The translations under genes were made by a program, and so were the position numbers. Below are positions 42,247 through 53,439 of a stretch of 64,000 nt of DNA, in pieces; the stretch's first letter is position 1; each line of letters opens with the position of its first letter. The notes under the pieces were generated by a model. It was not told where the DNA came from, did not search any database, and saw only the letters and a program-made list of their open reading frames with translations. The stretch is from Microbacterium flavescens (GTDB taxonomy: Bacteria > Actinomycetota > Actinomycetes > Actinomycetales > Microbacteriaceae): NCBI RefSeq assembly GCF_018588945.1, contig NZ_JAFIWA010000006.1:62001-126000 (forward strand). Direction: 5' to 3'.

Positions 42247-43894
42247 GCGCACCGCCCTCCGGCACGTTCTCCCCCGCCGGGACCTCTGTCTCGGCCTCGG
42301 CCCACCGGTGCGTCCGGTCGCCGCCCGCAGCCGTGACCGCACCCCGGGCGACCTCGTCGAAGAGGTCGATCGCCGTGTCCCGGTCGATCGCGGCGAGATG
42401 GGCATAGACGGGGCCGGTGACCAGGTGCCCGCGCAGCGACGCGACCCTCGACGCCCGGTCGAGCGGGCCCTGGTGCAGGCCGATGCTCTGCAGACGGGCG
42501 AGCGGCAGGATCGCGAGCTTGCGCCACACGACGCCCCTCCGCAGGAGCAGCACGTCAGGTGTGAGGCGGAAGCCGTTGCGCCGGTACGAGAACGGGCGGA
42601 TCCACCGGGCTCGGCGCGGCGTGTTCGTGAACGAGTCGTCGTCGCGCGGTCCGAGCACACCCTGCTGCACGATCAGCGGCCACTCCGCCTCGGCGACCTG
42701 CGGCAGCACCAGCCGCAGCACGCGCTCCACGTCGGCAGCGGTGCCCACCGGGAGCACGGTCGTGAACTGATCGGTGTTGGTGTCGGTCGCGCTGCGGCCG
42801 GTGAGCCGGTTGATGCGGATCATCCACCATCCGGCGGGGCGCCAGAGGATCGGCTGGGTGACCTCCACCGCATGGATGCGGCCCGGCGGCACGATCTCGG
42901 TGATGGTCGTGAGCAGCCCGAACGTGATCCGCACGCCATCCGGCGTCGGCGCGATCGAGTAGCGCAGCGACCGCACAATCGAGCGCACCCAGTACGCGCC
43001 GAAGCCGATGATCGCCGGAACGAATCCGAACAGCAGCCACGTCACGCCCTGCGAGACGCCCACCCCGATGGCGGCGGCGGCGAACAGGAGGCCGACCGTC
43101 GACATGCTCACGAGGTGGGATGCCACGAGCCGGCCGACCGGGATGTTCGCGACCGAGTCCGGCACGGCGACCGGCTGCTCGGGTCCTTCGATCAGCCCCG
43201 TGAGCTCGCGGCCCACGGTCTGTCCGAGCGCTGCGACGCGGCCGGCCGGGCGGCCCGGCGCGGCGTGGGCAGCAGCATCCGCAAGTCTCCTGCCGGAGGC
43301 GAGTCGCAGGATGTCCGCGCGCACCGCTTCGGCGTTAGCCGTCGACAGGTACTCGAGCTTGACGTTCGAGTCGGTGCCCGCGCCGACGACCTCGAGCTTG
43401 GCCATGCCGAGCAGGCGCGCGATCATCGGCCGCGTGAGGTTGACGCCCTGCACCCGGTCCAGCGGGGCCCGCCTCTGGGTGCGGAACAGGATGCCGCTGC
43501 GCACCTCGACGTCGTCGTCGGTGATGCGGAACGTGTGGAAGCGCCACGAGGTGTAGAACACCGCCACGATCACGAGGAGCGCCGCCAGCACCGCGAGAAG
43601 AGCCAGGACGTACAGGTTGTTCGCGATGATGAAGTCGACGGGGTCGCCGGAGCCCTCCCACTCGCGGACCTCGACCTCGAGTTCGTCACCGAGTTCCGGC
43701 GCGAGCCAGGGCAGGAAGAGGAAGACGAGCCGGTCGCGCAGGTTCGCGACCACGATGCCGATGATGACGAGCAGGAACAGCCCGCCGCGCAGGAGGGGCG
43801 TGAGCGGATGCAGGCGGTGCCACTCGCCGTCGCTGAGAGGGGAGCGCACGAGCTCCTGCGGGGGAGCGTCGGGCGACGGAGTCGGATCGGTCAT
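42236..43894 (-). CDS. Bacterial PH domain membrane protein (YdbT-like)
   Basis: The 552-residue protein has a Pro-rich cytoplasmic start and then two pairs of membrane helices (~35-55/~95-120 and ~265-310). It has three bPH_2-type segments: FRITDDDVEVRSGILFRTQRRAPLDRVQGV, GVRITFGLLTTITEIVPPGRIHAVEV and GFRLTPDVLLLRRGVVWRKLAILPLARLQSIGL, each ending in the arginine-rich strand of the family. YdbS/YdbT pairs are common in Gram-positives, with unclear roles in the membrane and in resistance to peptides. It overlaps its YdbS-like partner by four bases (ATGA). Confidence 0.8.
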   Translation of the reverse strand: MTDPTPSPDAPPQELVRSPLSDGEWHRLHPLTPLLRGGLFLLVIIGIVVANLRDRLVFLFLPWLAPELGDELEVEVREWEGSGDPVDFIIANNLYVLALLAVLAALLVIVAVFYTSWRFHTFRITDDDVEVRSGILFRTQRRAPLDRVQGVNLTRPMIARLLGMAKLEVVGAGTDSNVKLEYLSTANAEAVRADILRLASGRRLADAAAHAAPGRPAGRVAALGQTVGRELTGLIEGPEQPVAVPDSVANIPVGRLVASHLVSMSTVGLLFAAAAIGVGVSQGVTWLLFGFVPAIIGFGAYWVRSIVRSLRYSIAPTPDGVRITFGLLTTITEIVPPGRIHAVEVTQPILWRPAGWWMIRINRLTGRSATDTNTDQFTTVLPVGTAADVERVLRLVLPQVAEAEWPLIVQQGVLGPRDDDSFTNTPRRARWIRPFSYRRNGFRLTPDVLLLRRGVVWRKLAILPLARLQSIGLHQGPLDRASRVASLRGHLVTGPVYAHLAAIDRDTAIDLFDEVARGAVTAAGGDRTHRWAEAETEVPAGENVPEGGARES

Positions 43895-44472
43895 AGGCCC
43901 GTGCGCCGGCTCTCGGCGACCTCGATGAGGTGATCGCGCAATGTCTCGGCCGTCTGCTGTTCGAGCCCGGGAATCACCACGCCCGTCGTCGCAGCGGCGG
44001 TGACGAACTTGAGCTGTGCGATTCCGAAGCCGCGGTCGAGCGGCCCGTGGGTGATGTCGACGAGCTGCATGCGCCCGTAGGGCACGGCGACGAACCGCTG
44101 CCACAGGATGCCTCGGCGGAACACGAGGTCGTCGTCGCGCAGCTGGTATCCGATCGAGCGCGCCTGGCGGGGCAGGATCGCGAGCGTCCAGACGAGGATG
44201 ACCGTCAGGATGCCGCCCGGGATCCACGCCCAGGGCTGGTGCATCAGCAGCGTGAGCACGAGCATCGCCGCGATCACGATGAGCAGGAACGAGCCCGTCG
44301 AGATGAACTGCACCCTCACGTACTTCGGAGAGATCTGGTGCCACACACCGGAGGCCAGCACCAGCCGGTTCTCGGAACGCGGCTCGGCGAGGCTGCCGAA
44401 CGTCGCACCGACCGGTTCAGTGGCCGTGGATGCGGGGCTCGAGTCCTGGCTCCCCGCCGGGGTGTTCGTCAT
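43891..44472 (-). CDS. Bacterial PH domain membrane protein (YdbS-like)
   Basis: The 193-residue protein has a Ser/Thr-rich start (~1-40) and two membrane helices (~60-80 and ~83-100). One bPH_2 domain follows, with YQLRDDDLVFRRGILWQRFVAVPYGRMQLVDITHGPLDRGFGIAQLKFVTA. It is the usual smaller partner of the YdbT-like protein encoded next. Its gene starts inside the 3' end of the DUF3180 gene (56-nt overlap), so the folate operon continues into it without a gap. Confidence 0.82.
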   Translation of the reverse strand: MTNTPAGSQDSSPASTATEPVGATFGSLAEPRSENRLVLASGVWHQISPKYVRVQFISTGSFLLIVIAAMLVLTLLMHQPWAWIPGGILTVILVWTLAILPRQARSIGYQLRDDDLVFRRGILWQRFVAVPYGRMQLVDITHGPLDRGFGIAQLKFVTAAATTGVVIPGLEQQTAETLRDHLIEVAESRRTGL

Positions 44473-44911
44473 CGTCGTCCTTCCGGATCGTGCACAAGTG
44501 CTCCGCGACGAGAGCGGCCGCCACGAGCAGCGCGCCGCAGACGGCGGTCGCGATCACCGTCGCCATCGAGCCTATCGACGGGACGACGGGCCGGGTCACG
44601 AGGAACAGCAGCAGCCCGAGCGCGACCCCGCCCATGCCCGCGCCGACGATGCTCGCCGCCTTCGCGAGCATCGCGACCCGCACGGCGCGGAAGGGGTTCA
44701 CCATCTTCGACGCCGAGCCGCGTGTCGCCTGCCGGATCGGCACCGCGAGCACGACGACGACGGCGCCCAGCAGCACGAGGAGGATCGGCAGCGTCACGGC
44801 GGGCGTGAACGTGGCACGGCCCGCCGACGTCAGCAGCTGGTCGAGGAGGAACCCCGCCGCGATGCCGATGGCGGCCGCGAGGAGAAGGGTGCCGGCGCCG
44901 GTGCGCTTCAT
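44417..44911 (-). CDS. DUF3180 membrane protein
   Basis: The 164-residue protein has four membrane helices (~7-27, ~33-55, ~80-103 and ~110-135). KRTGAGTLLLAAAIGIAAGFLLDQLL at the start and RAVRVAMLAKAASIVGAGMGG in the middle are typical of DUF3180. The family is confined to actinobacteria and is nearly always encoded after folK, as here. Its function is unknown. The start at 44911 overlaps folK by four bases. The hydrophilic tail (DDDDEHPGGEPG) is encoded in the overlap with the YdbS-like gene. Confidence 0.85.
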   Translation of the reverse strand: MKRTGAGTLLLAAAIGIAAGFLLDQLLTSAGRATFTPAVTLPILLVLLGAVVVVLAVPIRQATRGSASKMVNPFRAVRVAMLAKAASIVGAGMGGVALGLLLFLVTRPVVPSIGSMATVIATAVCGALLVAAALVAEHLCTIRKDDDDEHPGGEPGLEPRIHGH

Positions 44912-45441
44912 CGCTCTCCTCGGAGCCGCGCGAGCGCGGCGTCGACGCGGCCGGTGCCCGGCAGCGTCGCGTCGGGGTCGATGGACAGCCACGGCGCCAG
45001 CACGAAGTCACGCTCCGCGGCTCGGGGGTGCGGCAGCAGGAGTCCGGGATCCTCGCTGCGGAGGTCGCCGTAGGCGATGAGATCGAGATCGAGCGTGCGG
45101 TCGCCCCAGCGCTCGCGGCGCTCACGGCCGTGGCGCTCCTCGATCGCATGCAGATAGGCGAGCAGCACCGAGGGCGCCAGCCGGGTGGTGACGAGCGCCA
45201 CCGCGTTGAGATATGTGGGGGCCGAGGCATCCGGCCCGTCCGGCTTGACCGCCACCGACTCGACGGGCTCCGACGCGCGCACGGCGTCGACCAGCGGCAG
45301 GCGGCGCAGCGCGTCGATCGCGGCCGACATCGTGGCGGCGCGATCGCCGAGGTTCGCACCGAGTGCCACCACGGCGTCGACCGTGGCGCGATCGGCCGGT
45401 GCCGCCTCGCCCTGGAATCCCTGGGCCAGCCGGCGGCTCAT
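44908..45441 (-). CDS. folK: 6-hydroxymethyl-7,8-dihydropterin pyrophosphokinase
   Basis: The protein has 177 residues. VVALGANLGDR (~25-35) is the opening strand and loop. RWGDRTLDLDLIAYGD carries the conserved Asp pair that binds magnesium-ATP, and LPHPRAAERDFVLAPW is the closing signature. It transfers pyrophosphate from ATP to hydroxymethyl-dihydropterin, giving the substrate of FolP. The start at 45441 overlaps the folB stop by four bases (ATGA). Confidence 0.95.
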   Translation of the reverse strand: MSRRLAQGFQGEAAPADRATVDAVVALGANLGDRAATMSAAIDALRRLPLVDAVRASEPVESVAVKPDGPDASAPTYLNAVALVTTRLAPSVLLAYLHAIEERHGRERRERWGDRTLDLDLIAYGDLRSEDPGLLLPHPRAAERDFVLAPWLSIDPDATLPGTGRVDAALARLRGER

Positions 45442-45812
45442 CGCGGCCCCCGCGTGCGCTCGATCGTGACCGAGACGTCGCTGAAAGAGAGGGGAATCGG
45501 TGCGTAGGGCTTGTGCACGGTGACGCGCACGCTGTCGACCAGGTCGGCGGACAGCGCCTGGTCGGCGATGCGGGCGGCCAGGGTCTCGAGCAGGTCGACG
45601 GGCTCGCCGCCGACGATCGCCGCGATCTGCTCGGCCAGCTCGCCGTAGTGCACGGTGTCGGCTACATCGTCCGTGGTCGCCGCGCGCCGCGTGTCGAGGC
45701 GCAGAGTGACGTCGACGACGAAGTCCTGACCGACGCGACGCTCCTCGTCGTAGACGCCGTGCCGGCCGAAGACCCGCAGGCCCGTCAGCGTGATCTCGTC
45801 GGCGCCGCCCAT
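45438..45812 (-). CDS. folB: Dihydroneopterin aldolase
   Basis: The 124-residue protein has the FolB landmarks GRHGVYDEERRVGQDFVVDV (~17-36) with the conserved Glu, TVHYGELAE, LLETLAARIAD and the catalytic-lysine strand VTVHKPYAPI. It splits dihydroneopterin into hydroxymethyl-dihydropterin and glycolaldehyde. ATG 45812 (MGGADE), with GGGGAGA upstream, is preferred to 45830. Either start lies within the folP 3' end (28-nt overlap from 45812), so the genes are translationally linked. Confidence 0.93.
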   Translation of the reverse strand: MGGADEITLTGLRVFGRHGVYDEERRVGQDFVVDVTLRLDTRRAATTDDVADTVHYGELAEQIAAIVGGEPVDLLETLAARIADQALSADLVDSVRVTVHKPYAPIPLSFSDVSVTIERTRGPR

Positions 45813-46627
45813 CGGCTCTCCCCCTTCCACGCCAGCGCGACCCGCAGCGCATCGCGCGTCGCGGTGACGTCGTGCACGCGCACGGCCCAGGCACCCGCCT
45901 GCGCGGCGAGCACGCTCGTGACCGCTGTCGCGAGGTCGCGTCGGCGCTCGGTCAGCTCCGCGGGCTCGTCCTCCGCCGCACCGAGCGCGTCGCCGAGGAA
46001 TCGTTTGCGGCTCGTGCCGATGAGCACGCGCGGGCCCATCGCGGCGATCCGCTCGGTGCCGCGCAGCGTCGCCCAGTTCTGCTCGCCGCGCTTGCCGAAC
46101 CCGATGCCGGGGTCGAGGACGACGCGCGCCGGCGGGATGCCCGCCGCTGCGGCCGCCTCCACGCGCGCGCCCAGTTCGGCGACCACCTCGACCACGACGT
46201 CGGCGTAGTCCGCACGGGCGTACATGTCGGCGGACGGCCCGCGCCAGTGACCGAGCGCGATGTCGGCTCCGGATGCCGCGACCGCCGGCAGCAGGTCGGG
46301 ATCGGCCAGTCCGCCCGAGACGTCATTGACCAGACGTGCTCCGGCATCGACCGCGGCCACCGCGGTCGATGCGTTTATCGTGTCGATGCTGACGTACGCC
46401 CCCGCGTCGGCGAGCGCGCGCACGACGGGCAGCACCCGCTCCTGCTCGACGGCGGGGTCGACGCGCTCCGACCCGGGGCGCGTGGACTCGCCGCCGACGT
46501 CGAGGATGTCGGCCCCCTGCGCCCGCAGGGACAGCCCGTGCGCGATCGCGGCGTCGGCATCCAAGAACCGGCCGCCGTCGCTGAACGAGTCGGGCGTGAC
46601 GTTCACGATGCCCATGACGAGCGTCAT
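45785..46627 (-). CDS. folP: Dihydropteroate synthase
   Basis: The 280-residue TIM-barrel enzyme opens with MGIVNVTPDSFSDGG. It also has DVGGESTRPG, INDVSGG (here VNDVSGG), LDPGIGFGK and the final RVHDV. It condenses the pterin pyrophosphate with p-aminobenzoate and is the sulfonamide target. HWRG replaces the more common HMRG/HMQG loop after the fifth strand, a mild oddity. The start at 46627 overlaps the folE stop by four bases. Confidence 0.94.
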   Translation of the reverse strand: MTLVMGIVNVTPDSFSDGGRFLDADAAIAHGLSLRAQGADILDVGGESTRPGSERVDPAVEQERVLPVVRALADAGAYVSIDTINASTAVAAVDAGARLVNDVSGGLADPDLLPAVAASGADIALGHWRGPSADMYARADYADVVVEVVAELGARVEAAAAAGIPPARVVLDPGIGFGKRGEQNWATLRGTERIAAMGPRVLIGTSRKRFLGDALGAAEDEPAELTERRRDLATAVTSVLAAQAGAWAVRVHDVTATRDALRVALAWKGESRWAAPTRSR

Positions 46628-47211
46628 TCGCGACTCCCGAGCAGCGCGATCAGCTCGGCGCGCGCCGCGGGGTCGGCGAGCTCTCCGCGTGCGGCGATGG
46701 TCACGGTCGAGGCATCCGTCTGGCGTCCACCGCGCATCGTGACGCACTCGTGCGTCGCGTCGAGCACGACCAGCACGCCGCGCGTGTCGAGGGACCCAGC
46801 GATGACATCGGCGATCTGCTCGCCCAGGCGCTCCTGCACCTGCGGTCGCGACGACAGGATGTCGACCACCCGCGGCAGGGCACCCAGTCCGACGACCTGC
46901 TCGCCCGGGAGGTACGCGATGTGCGCGTGCCCGCGGAAGGGCAGGAGGTGGTGCTCGCAGATCGACCGGAAGAGGATGTCGCGGACCATCACCGCCCCGG
47001 ACGGCAGCGTCTCCGGCGCCGGGCCGCGCGTCACCGAGATGGTGTGCGCGAGCGGGGCGGCGGCATCCTCCCCCACTCCGGCGAAGAACTCCGCGTACGC
47101 GTCGGCGACCCGCGTGGGGGTCAGCTTCAGCCCCGGGCGGTCCGGATCTTCCCCGATCGCCTCGAGCAGCTCACGCACCAGCGCGGCGACGCGCTCACGG
47201 TCGACGGCCAC
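46624..47211 (-). CDS. folE: GTP cyclohydrolase I
   Basis: The 195-residue protein has LTPTRVADAYAEFF, CEHHLLPFRGHAHIAY with zinc ligands Cys85 and His88, GLGALPRVVDI, and THECVTMRG with Cys156, the third zinc ligand. It opens GTP to give dihydroneopterin triphosphate, the first folate step. It starts 9 nt after ftsH, as is usual in actinobacteria, and overlaps folP downstream. Its length is typical of the bacterial enzyme. Confidence 0.95.
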   Translation of the reverse strand: MAVDRERVAALVRELLEAIGEDPDRPGLKLTPTRVADAYAEFFAGVGEDAAAPLAHTISVTRGPAPETLPSGAVMVRDILFRSICEHHLLPFRGHAHIAYLPGEQVVGLGALPRVVDILSSRPQVQERLGEQIADVIAGSLDTRGVLVVLDATHECVTMRGGRQTDASTVTIAARGELADPAARAELIALLGSRE

Positions 47212-47220
47212 GGGCCGAGC

Positions 47221-49227
<2,007 letters not shown>

Positions 49228-49341
49228 GGTGCGGGCGCGAACCCGATCCCTTTCGTCGACGAACCCGTCGCGCGTCTCAGACCGGCGCGCGAGCGGTGGA
49301 ATCAGGGTATCGCGGGGTTCCTAGGCGCTGACTGTGCATTC

Positions 49342-49486
49342 GCCGACGGCGTAAGCCGCCGCCGAATCGGTTGTCGAGTAGCGAGCGAAGCGAGCGTATC
49401 GAGACACGCCGACGGCGTAAGCCGACGCCGAATCGGTTGTCGAGTGCGAGCGAAGCGAGCGTATCGAGACACGCCGACGGCGTAAG
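49342..49486. repeat. 65-66-bp direct repeats between hpt and ftsH
   Basis: The units are 49342-49407 and 49408-49472, with a truncated third at 49473-49486. Each begins GCCGACGGCGTAAGC, continues with CGCCGAATCGGTTGTCGAGT and ends GCGAGCGTATCGAGACAC. The second half contains the small mirror-like GCGAGCGAAGCGAGCG. No spacer variation is seen, so it is not a CRISPR array. The rest of the 324-bp gap should hold the ftsH promoter (49228-49340). Confidence 0.85.
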
Positions 49487-49551
49487 CGCTGATGGGGGAC
49501 CGCTGCGCGGTGTGCCCTCGCCGGGGACGGAGACCGCAGGCGTGGTGAGGG

Positions 49552-50103
49552 TCAGGAGTAGACGTGGGGGGCCAGGATCGCGACGTCCCGCAGGTTGCGG
49601 TACTGCTCGGCGTAGTCCAGGCCGTAGCCGATGACGAACTCGTTCGGGATGTCGAAGCCGACGTACTTGCAGTCGACCTGCACCTTCGCGGCATCCGGCT
49701 TGCGCAGCAGTGCGAAGACCTCGATCGATGCGGCGCCGCGCGACGCGAAGTTCTCGAGCAGCCAGCTGAGGGTCAGTCCCGAGTCGATGATGTCCTCGAC
49801 GATCAGCACGTGCTTGTCGTGCAGGTCGGTGTCGAGGTCCTTCCGGATCTGCACCACGCCGCTCGACTTCGTGCCGGCGCCGTACGACGAGACGGCCATC
49901 CAGTCCATGGGCACCGACGCCGGAAGGTGCCGGGAGAAGTCGGCCATCACCATGACCGCGCCCTTGAGCACGCCGACGAGCAGCAGATCCTTGCCGGCGT
50001 AGTCCTCGGCCACGCGGGCCGCGATCTCCTCGAGCTTGGCTGCGATCTCCTCCTCGGTGACGAGGATCTCGGTCAGTTCGCTCTGGATGTCGGCCGCGCG
50101 CAT
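49552..50103 (-). CDS. hpt: Hypoxanthine phosphoribosyltransferase
   Basis: The 183-residue protein has the PRPP-binding signature VLIVEDIIDSGLTL (99-112). LLVGVLKGAVMVMADF is near 41-56, and YVGFDIPNEFVIGYGLDYAEQYRNL is the C-terminal base-binding segment. It salvages hypoxanthine (and guanine) to IMP/GMP. It follows tilS by 9 nt, the standard actinobacterial arrangement, and precedes ftsH across a repeat-filled gap. There is no oddity in length or motifs. Confidence 0.94.
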   Translation of the reverse strand: MRAADIQSELTEILVTEEEIAAKLEEIAARVAEDYAGKDLLLVGVLKGAVMVMADFSRHLPASVPMDWMAVSSYGAGTKSSGVVQIRKDLDTDLHDKHVLIVEDIIDSGLTLSWLLENFASRGAASIEVFALLRKPDAAKVQVDCKYVGFDIPNEFVIGYGLDYAEQYRNLRDVAILAPHVYS

Positions 50104-50112
50104 GCTGAGAGT

Positions 50113-51114
50113 CTAGGCGTCGCCGCGGGCCATGAACTCGATCCGGCCGCCGAGACGACGGGCGCGGCATCCGGGCAGATCGATCGGCCCCTGCCCCGAC
50201 CAGTCGGTGACCAGTCGTGCGACCTCGAGCGTCTGCGACCGCGTGAGGCTCTGGTGGAACTCGCTCGCCACGACATGGCGGATGATCCGGCTCCGGAGTG
50301 CCGCAGGATTCGCGGCCAGTGCCGCCACCGAGACCGAGATGCCCGCTTCGGCGTGCTCGACGATGTCCTCGATCGTCTCGTCGATCATCTCGTCGAACGC
50401 CTCGGCGTCTTCGCGCAGCTGGGCGGCGGTGCGCGCGAGCGCCTCGGCGATCCCCGGGCCGAGCTCGGCCTCCAGCACCGGCAGCACCGTCTCGCGCACC
50501 CGCACGCGGGCGAACCGCGGGTCGGTGTTGTGCGGGTCGTCCCAGGCCTCGAGGCCTTCGGCCGCGCAGGCGGCGCGCGTCGTCGCCCGCCGCACGTCGA
50601 GCAGCGGCCGCAGCAGGGCGACGCCGTCGAGTTCCGTGGCCGCGGCCATGCCCTGCAGGCTTCCGCCGCCGGATCCGCGGGCGAGGCCCAGCAGCACGGT
50701 CTCGGCCTGGTCATCGAGTGTGTGGCCGACCAGCACGGCCGCCGCGCCGGCCGCACGGGCGGCCTCCACGAGCGCGCGATAGCGCGCGTCGCGCGCGGCT
50801 GCCTCGGGCCCGCCGTCGCGGGCGACCTCGACGCGCACGACCCTCGCCTCGAGTCCCAGCGCCTCGGCCTTCGCGGCAGCGGCGGACGCGGCATCCGCCG
50901 AGCCTTCCTGCAGTCCGTGGTCCACGGTCACCGCGACCGCACGCAGCCCGAGCTTCGGCGCCTCGAACGCCGTCGCCGCCGCCAGGGCCAGCGAGTCGGC
51001 GCCGCCCGAGAGCGCGACGACGACAGCTGAGCCGGAGTCGAGGCCGGCGAGCGCGCGCCGCACCGCGAGCCGCACTTCGGCGACTGCGGGATCGAGGCCC
51101 GGGCGGTGTTCCAC
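50113..51114 (-). CDS. tilS: tRNA(Ile)-lysidine synthase
   Basis: The 333-residue N-type ATP pyrophosphatase has the P-loop ALSGGADS at 34-41, VDHGLQEGS and [27 protein letters not shown], all diagnostic of TilS. It converts C34 of tRNA-Ile(CAU) to lysidine. The N-terminal catalytic part is complete. The C-terminal domain is short, as in other actinobacteria. The GTG start at 51114 is chosen because it comes just before the conserved region; longer frames run through the divergent ppa promoter. Confidence 0.92.
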   Translation of the reverse strand: MEHRPGLDPAVAEVRLAVRRALAGLDSGSAVVVALSGGADSLALAAATAFEAPKLGLRAVAVTVDHGLQEGSADAASAAAAKAEALGLEARVVRVEVARDGGPEAAARDARYRALVEAARAAGAAAVLVGHTLDDQAETVLLGLARGSGGGSLQGMAAATELDGVALLRPLLDVRRATTRAACAAEGLEAWDDPHNTDPRFARVRVRETVLPVLEAELGPGIAEALARTAAQLREDAEAFDEMIDETIEDIVEHAEAGISVSVAALAANPAALRSRIIRHVVASEFHQSLTRSQTLEVARLVTDWSGQGPIDLPGCRARRLGGRIEFMARGDA

Positions 51115-51318
51115 CCGCCCACCGTACCCACCGGTCACCGCCGCGGCGCGTACCGAACGCAGGACGACCCGTCCCCTGCCGCGGCGGCGCCACGTGATTA
51201 CGCGGGCGCGCAGCCGAACCGGCCGCACCGGTCCTGCAATGGGTACGGCGGGCACCGGAAGGAGGCCGCGACTAGGCTTGTCGCGGCATTCCACCGTCTT
51301 TTCCGAAGGAGCACCACC

Positions 51319-51852
51319 ATGGGCGCGTACGACGCCGTCATCGAGATCCCGCGGGGCAGCCGCGTGAAGTACGAGGTCGACCACGGCACGGGCCGCGTCT
51401 TCCTCGACCGCATCCTCTACACGCCGATGGGCTACCCCACCAACTACGGCTTCTTCGAGAACACGCTCGGCGAGGACGGCGACCCGCTCGACGTGCTCGT
51501 CATCCTCGACGTCGAGCTCTCCCCCGGCATCCTCGCGAGCGTCCGCCCCGTCGGCGTGCTGAAGATGAGCGACGAGGCCGGCGGCGACGACAAGGTCGTC
51601 GCGGTGCTCGCCAAGGACCCGCGGTGGGCGCACATCCAGGACGTGGGCGACATCCCCGAGTTCCTCCAGAAGGAGATCGCCCACTTCTTCGAGCACTACA
51701 AGGACCTCGAGCCCAACAAGTGGGTCAAGGTCGACGAGTGGGCCGACGCGGCCGAGGCCGAGCGCCTCGTGCTGGAGGCGTTCGACCGCTTCAAGCAGCA
51801 CGAGGGCGAGACCCGCACCCAGGGTGAGGGCGTCGCGCCGAGCACGCTCTGA
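51319..51852 (+). CDS. ppa: Inorganic pyrophosphatase, family I
   Basis: The 177-residue protein begins [19 protein letters not shown]. It holds [12 protein letters not shown] and the metal-binding signature DGDPLDVLV at 53-61, then [11 protein letters not shown] and FFEHYKDLE. It hydrolyses pyrophosphate and so pulls biosynthetic reactions forward. AAGGAG lies 8 nt before the ATG. It is transcribed alone, divergent from tilS, and ends at a clear hairpin terminator. Confidence 0.95.
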   Translation: MGAYDAVIEIPRGSRVKYEVDHGTGRVFLDRILYTPMGYPTNYGFFENTLGEDGDPLDVLVILDVELSPGILASVRPVGVLKMSDEAGGDDKVVAVLAKDPRWAHIQDVGDIPEFLQKEIAHFFEHYKDLEPNKWVKVDEWADAAEAERLVLEAFDRFKQHEGETRTQGEGVAPSTL

Positions 51853-51866
51853 CGACGATCACAAGG

Positions 51867-51894
51867 AGAGCGGATGCCGTCAGGCATCCGCTCT
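51867..51894 (+). terminator. Terminator after ppa
   Basis: A perfect 12-bp stem AGAGCGGATGCC / GGCATCCGCTCT with a GTCA loop lies 14 bases after the ppa stop. It shares its core with the hairpins after clpC and the XRE gene. It may also serve the convergent peptidase gene. Confidence 0.8.
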
Positions 51895-51917
51895 TCGTCG
51901 TCCAGGGCGCGTGCGGG

Positions 51918-53285
51918 TCAGACCGAGACGCCGCGGTCGCGCATGAAGTTGATCGGATTGACCGGGTAGCCGTTGACGTAGGTCTCGAAGTGGAGGTGGC
52001 AGCCGAAGGAGTTTCCGGTGTTCCCCTCGCTCGCGATGAGCTGCCCCGCGTTGACCCACTGACCCGGACGCACGAAGATGCCACCGGGCCGGATGTGGCC
52101 GTAGCCGGTGCCGATGCCGCCGCCGTGATTGATCTTGATGTAGTTGCCGTAGCCGCCGTTGTAGCCGGCGTACTCGACGGTGCCGGCATGCGCGGCGTAG
52201 ATGCCCGAACCGCACCCGGCGGCCAGGTCGACGCCGTAGTGGAAGCCGCTCGAGCAGTAGCCGCTGCCGCACTGGACGGATCGCGGGCCGTAGCCCGAGC
52301 TGCGCCAGCCGGACGAGGGTCGCGCCCAGCCCGACCCGACGACCGAACCTCCGCCGCCTCCGCCACCACCGCCGCCGCCTCCGCCACCGCCCTGGTTCAG
52401 GCGATCGGCTTCCTCGCGGGCTCGGCGTGCCGCTTCCTCGGCCGCCTTGCGGCGGGCCTCTTCGGCCGCCTTGACGCCCGCCTGGTACTGCGCGACGGTG
52501 CGAGCGGTCGTGTCCTGGAGAGCGGCCAGCTGCGCTTCGAGCTCATCCCGGCGGGCGTTCTGCTCGTCGAGGGCCGCCTGCGCCTCGTCGGCTGCCCGCT
52601 GCGACGCGACCATCTTCTGCTCGGCGACCTGCTGCAGGCGGTCGCGCTCGACGCGCTGGACCTCGGCCTGGTCGCTGAGGCTCTGGGCGGAGTCGCGCGC
52701 CGTGATGGCGTCGGCGTACACCGCCTGGTTGCGCTCGATGAGCTTGTCCATCGTGCCGAGGCGCGCGAGCAGATCGTCGGCGGACGCTGCGGATCCGGAG
52801 AAGAAGAGCTCGAGGGAGGTGTCGTCGCCGCCGTTGCGGTAGAGCTGCGCGGCGACCCGGCCGGCCTTGTTCGCGGCATCCACGGCCAGCTGTGCCTGCT
52901 CGTCGGCCTGGAGCTGCAGCTGGTCGGCCCGGTAGGCCGCGTCGAAGTACTCCTGCTGGGCGACGTAGAACTCATCGGCAGCCTGCTCGGCGAGCGCGCG
53001 CTTCGCGGCGACGTCATCGGCCAGCGCCTGGATGAGGTTCTGGATCCTCGTGACCTCGGCCGCCTTGGCGGTCTCATTCGCCTTGGCGCGCTGGACGTCG
53101 TCCCACGAGGGATACTCCGCGGCGAAGGCCGGGGCGATGAGCGGCCCGCCGATCGCGCCGAGAGTCGCCAGGGCGATGGCTCCGACCCCGAGGGCGCCGC
53201 GCCGGCTCACGGCCGGCCAGAGCACACGTCGCTCGCGCGGCGACGGAGCGCAGCCGCACTCGTCGAGGGCGTCTTCGGTCTGCAC
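51918..53285 (-). CDS. Exported M23 family metallopeptidase with coiled coil (EnvC/RipA-like)
   Basis: The 455-residue protein has a twin-arginine-type signal (SRRGALG, then a hydrophobic stretch ending PAFAAE). A long coiled coil (~65-285) rich in Ala, Glu, Gln and Arg follows, then a run of fifteen glycines. The LytM/M23 domain has the zinc ligands of HYGVD (349-353) and HLHFE (430-434). M23 enzymes cut peptidoglycan cross-bridges, and the coiled coil suggests regulation by a division complex, as in EnvC. The GTG start at 53285 has AAGGGGGG upstream. Further upstream the frame reads through the promoter at 53317-53344 and is rejected. Confidence 0.85.
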   Translation of the reverse strand: MQTEDALDECGCAPSPRERRVLWPAVSRRGALGVGAIALATLGAIGGPLIAPAFAAEYPSWDDVQRAKANETAKAAEVTRIQNLIQALADDVAAKRALAEQAADEFYVAQQEYFDAAYRADQLQLQADEQAQLAVDAANKAGRVAAQLYRNGGDDTSLELFFSGSAASADDLLARLGTMDKLIERNQAVYADAITARDSAQSLSDQAEVQRVERDRLQQVAEQKMVASQRAADEAQAALDEQNARRDELEAQLAALQDTTARTVAQYQAGVKAAEEARRKAAEEAARRAREEADRLNQGGGGGGGGGGGGGGGSVVGSGWARPSSGWRSSGYGPRSVQCGSGYCSSGFHYGVDLAAGCGSGIYAAHAGTVEYAGYNGGYGNYIKINHGGGIGTGYGHIRPGGIFVRPGQWVNAGQLIASEGNTGNSFGCHLHFETYVNGYPVNPINFMRDRGVSV

Positions 53286-53316
53286 CGGGCCCCCCTTCGT
53301 GACGTCGACGTCTTTC

Positions 53317-53344
53317 ACACTAGCAACATCAGTCACATCTGCAA
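53317..53344 (-). promoter_or_regulatory. Candidate promoter of the M23 peptidase gene
   Basis: On the minus strand, TTGCAG (53344-53339), a 16-nt spacer and TAGTGT (53322-53317) precede the GTG start by ~30 nt. The spacer contains a GATGTGACTGATGTT near-direct repeat that might bind a regulator. Confidence 0.4.
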
Positions 53345-53439
53345 CCGGTTCTGCGCAACCTGACTGCCGCCTCGGGACGGCGGTCACCCAGCAAGTGTCA
53401 TCCGGGAGGGCGCGAGACACAAGGGCGCCACGCCCTCGA

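Noticed and set aside
38630..43933. A 1767-codon plus-strand frame across lysS, panC and the PH-domain genes
   Set aside because: It runs antisense to several well-supported genes and has only compositionally biased sequence.
49342..49486. CRISPR array
   Set aside because: The units are contiguous and 65-66 bp with no variable spacers, there are only two full copies, and no cas genes are near.
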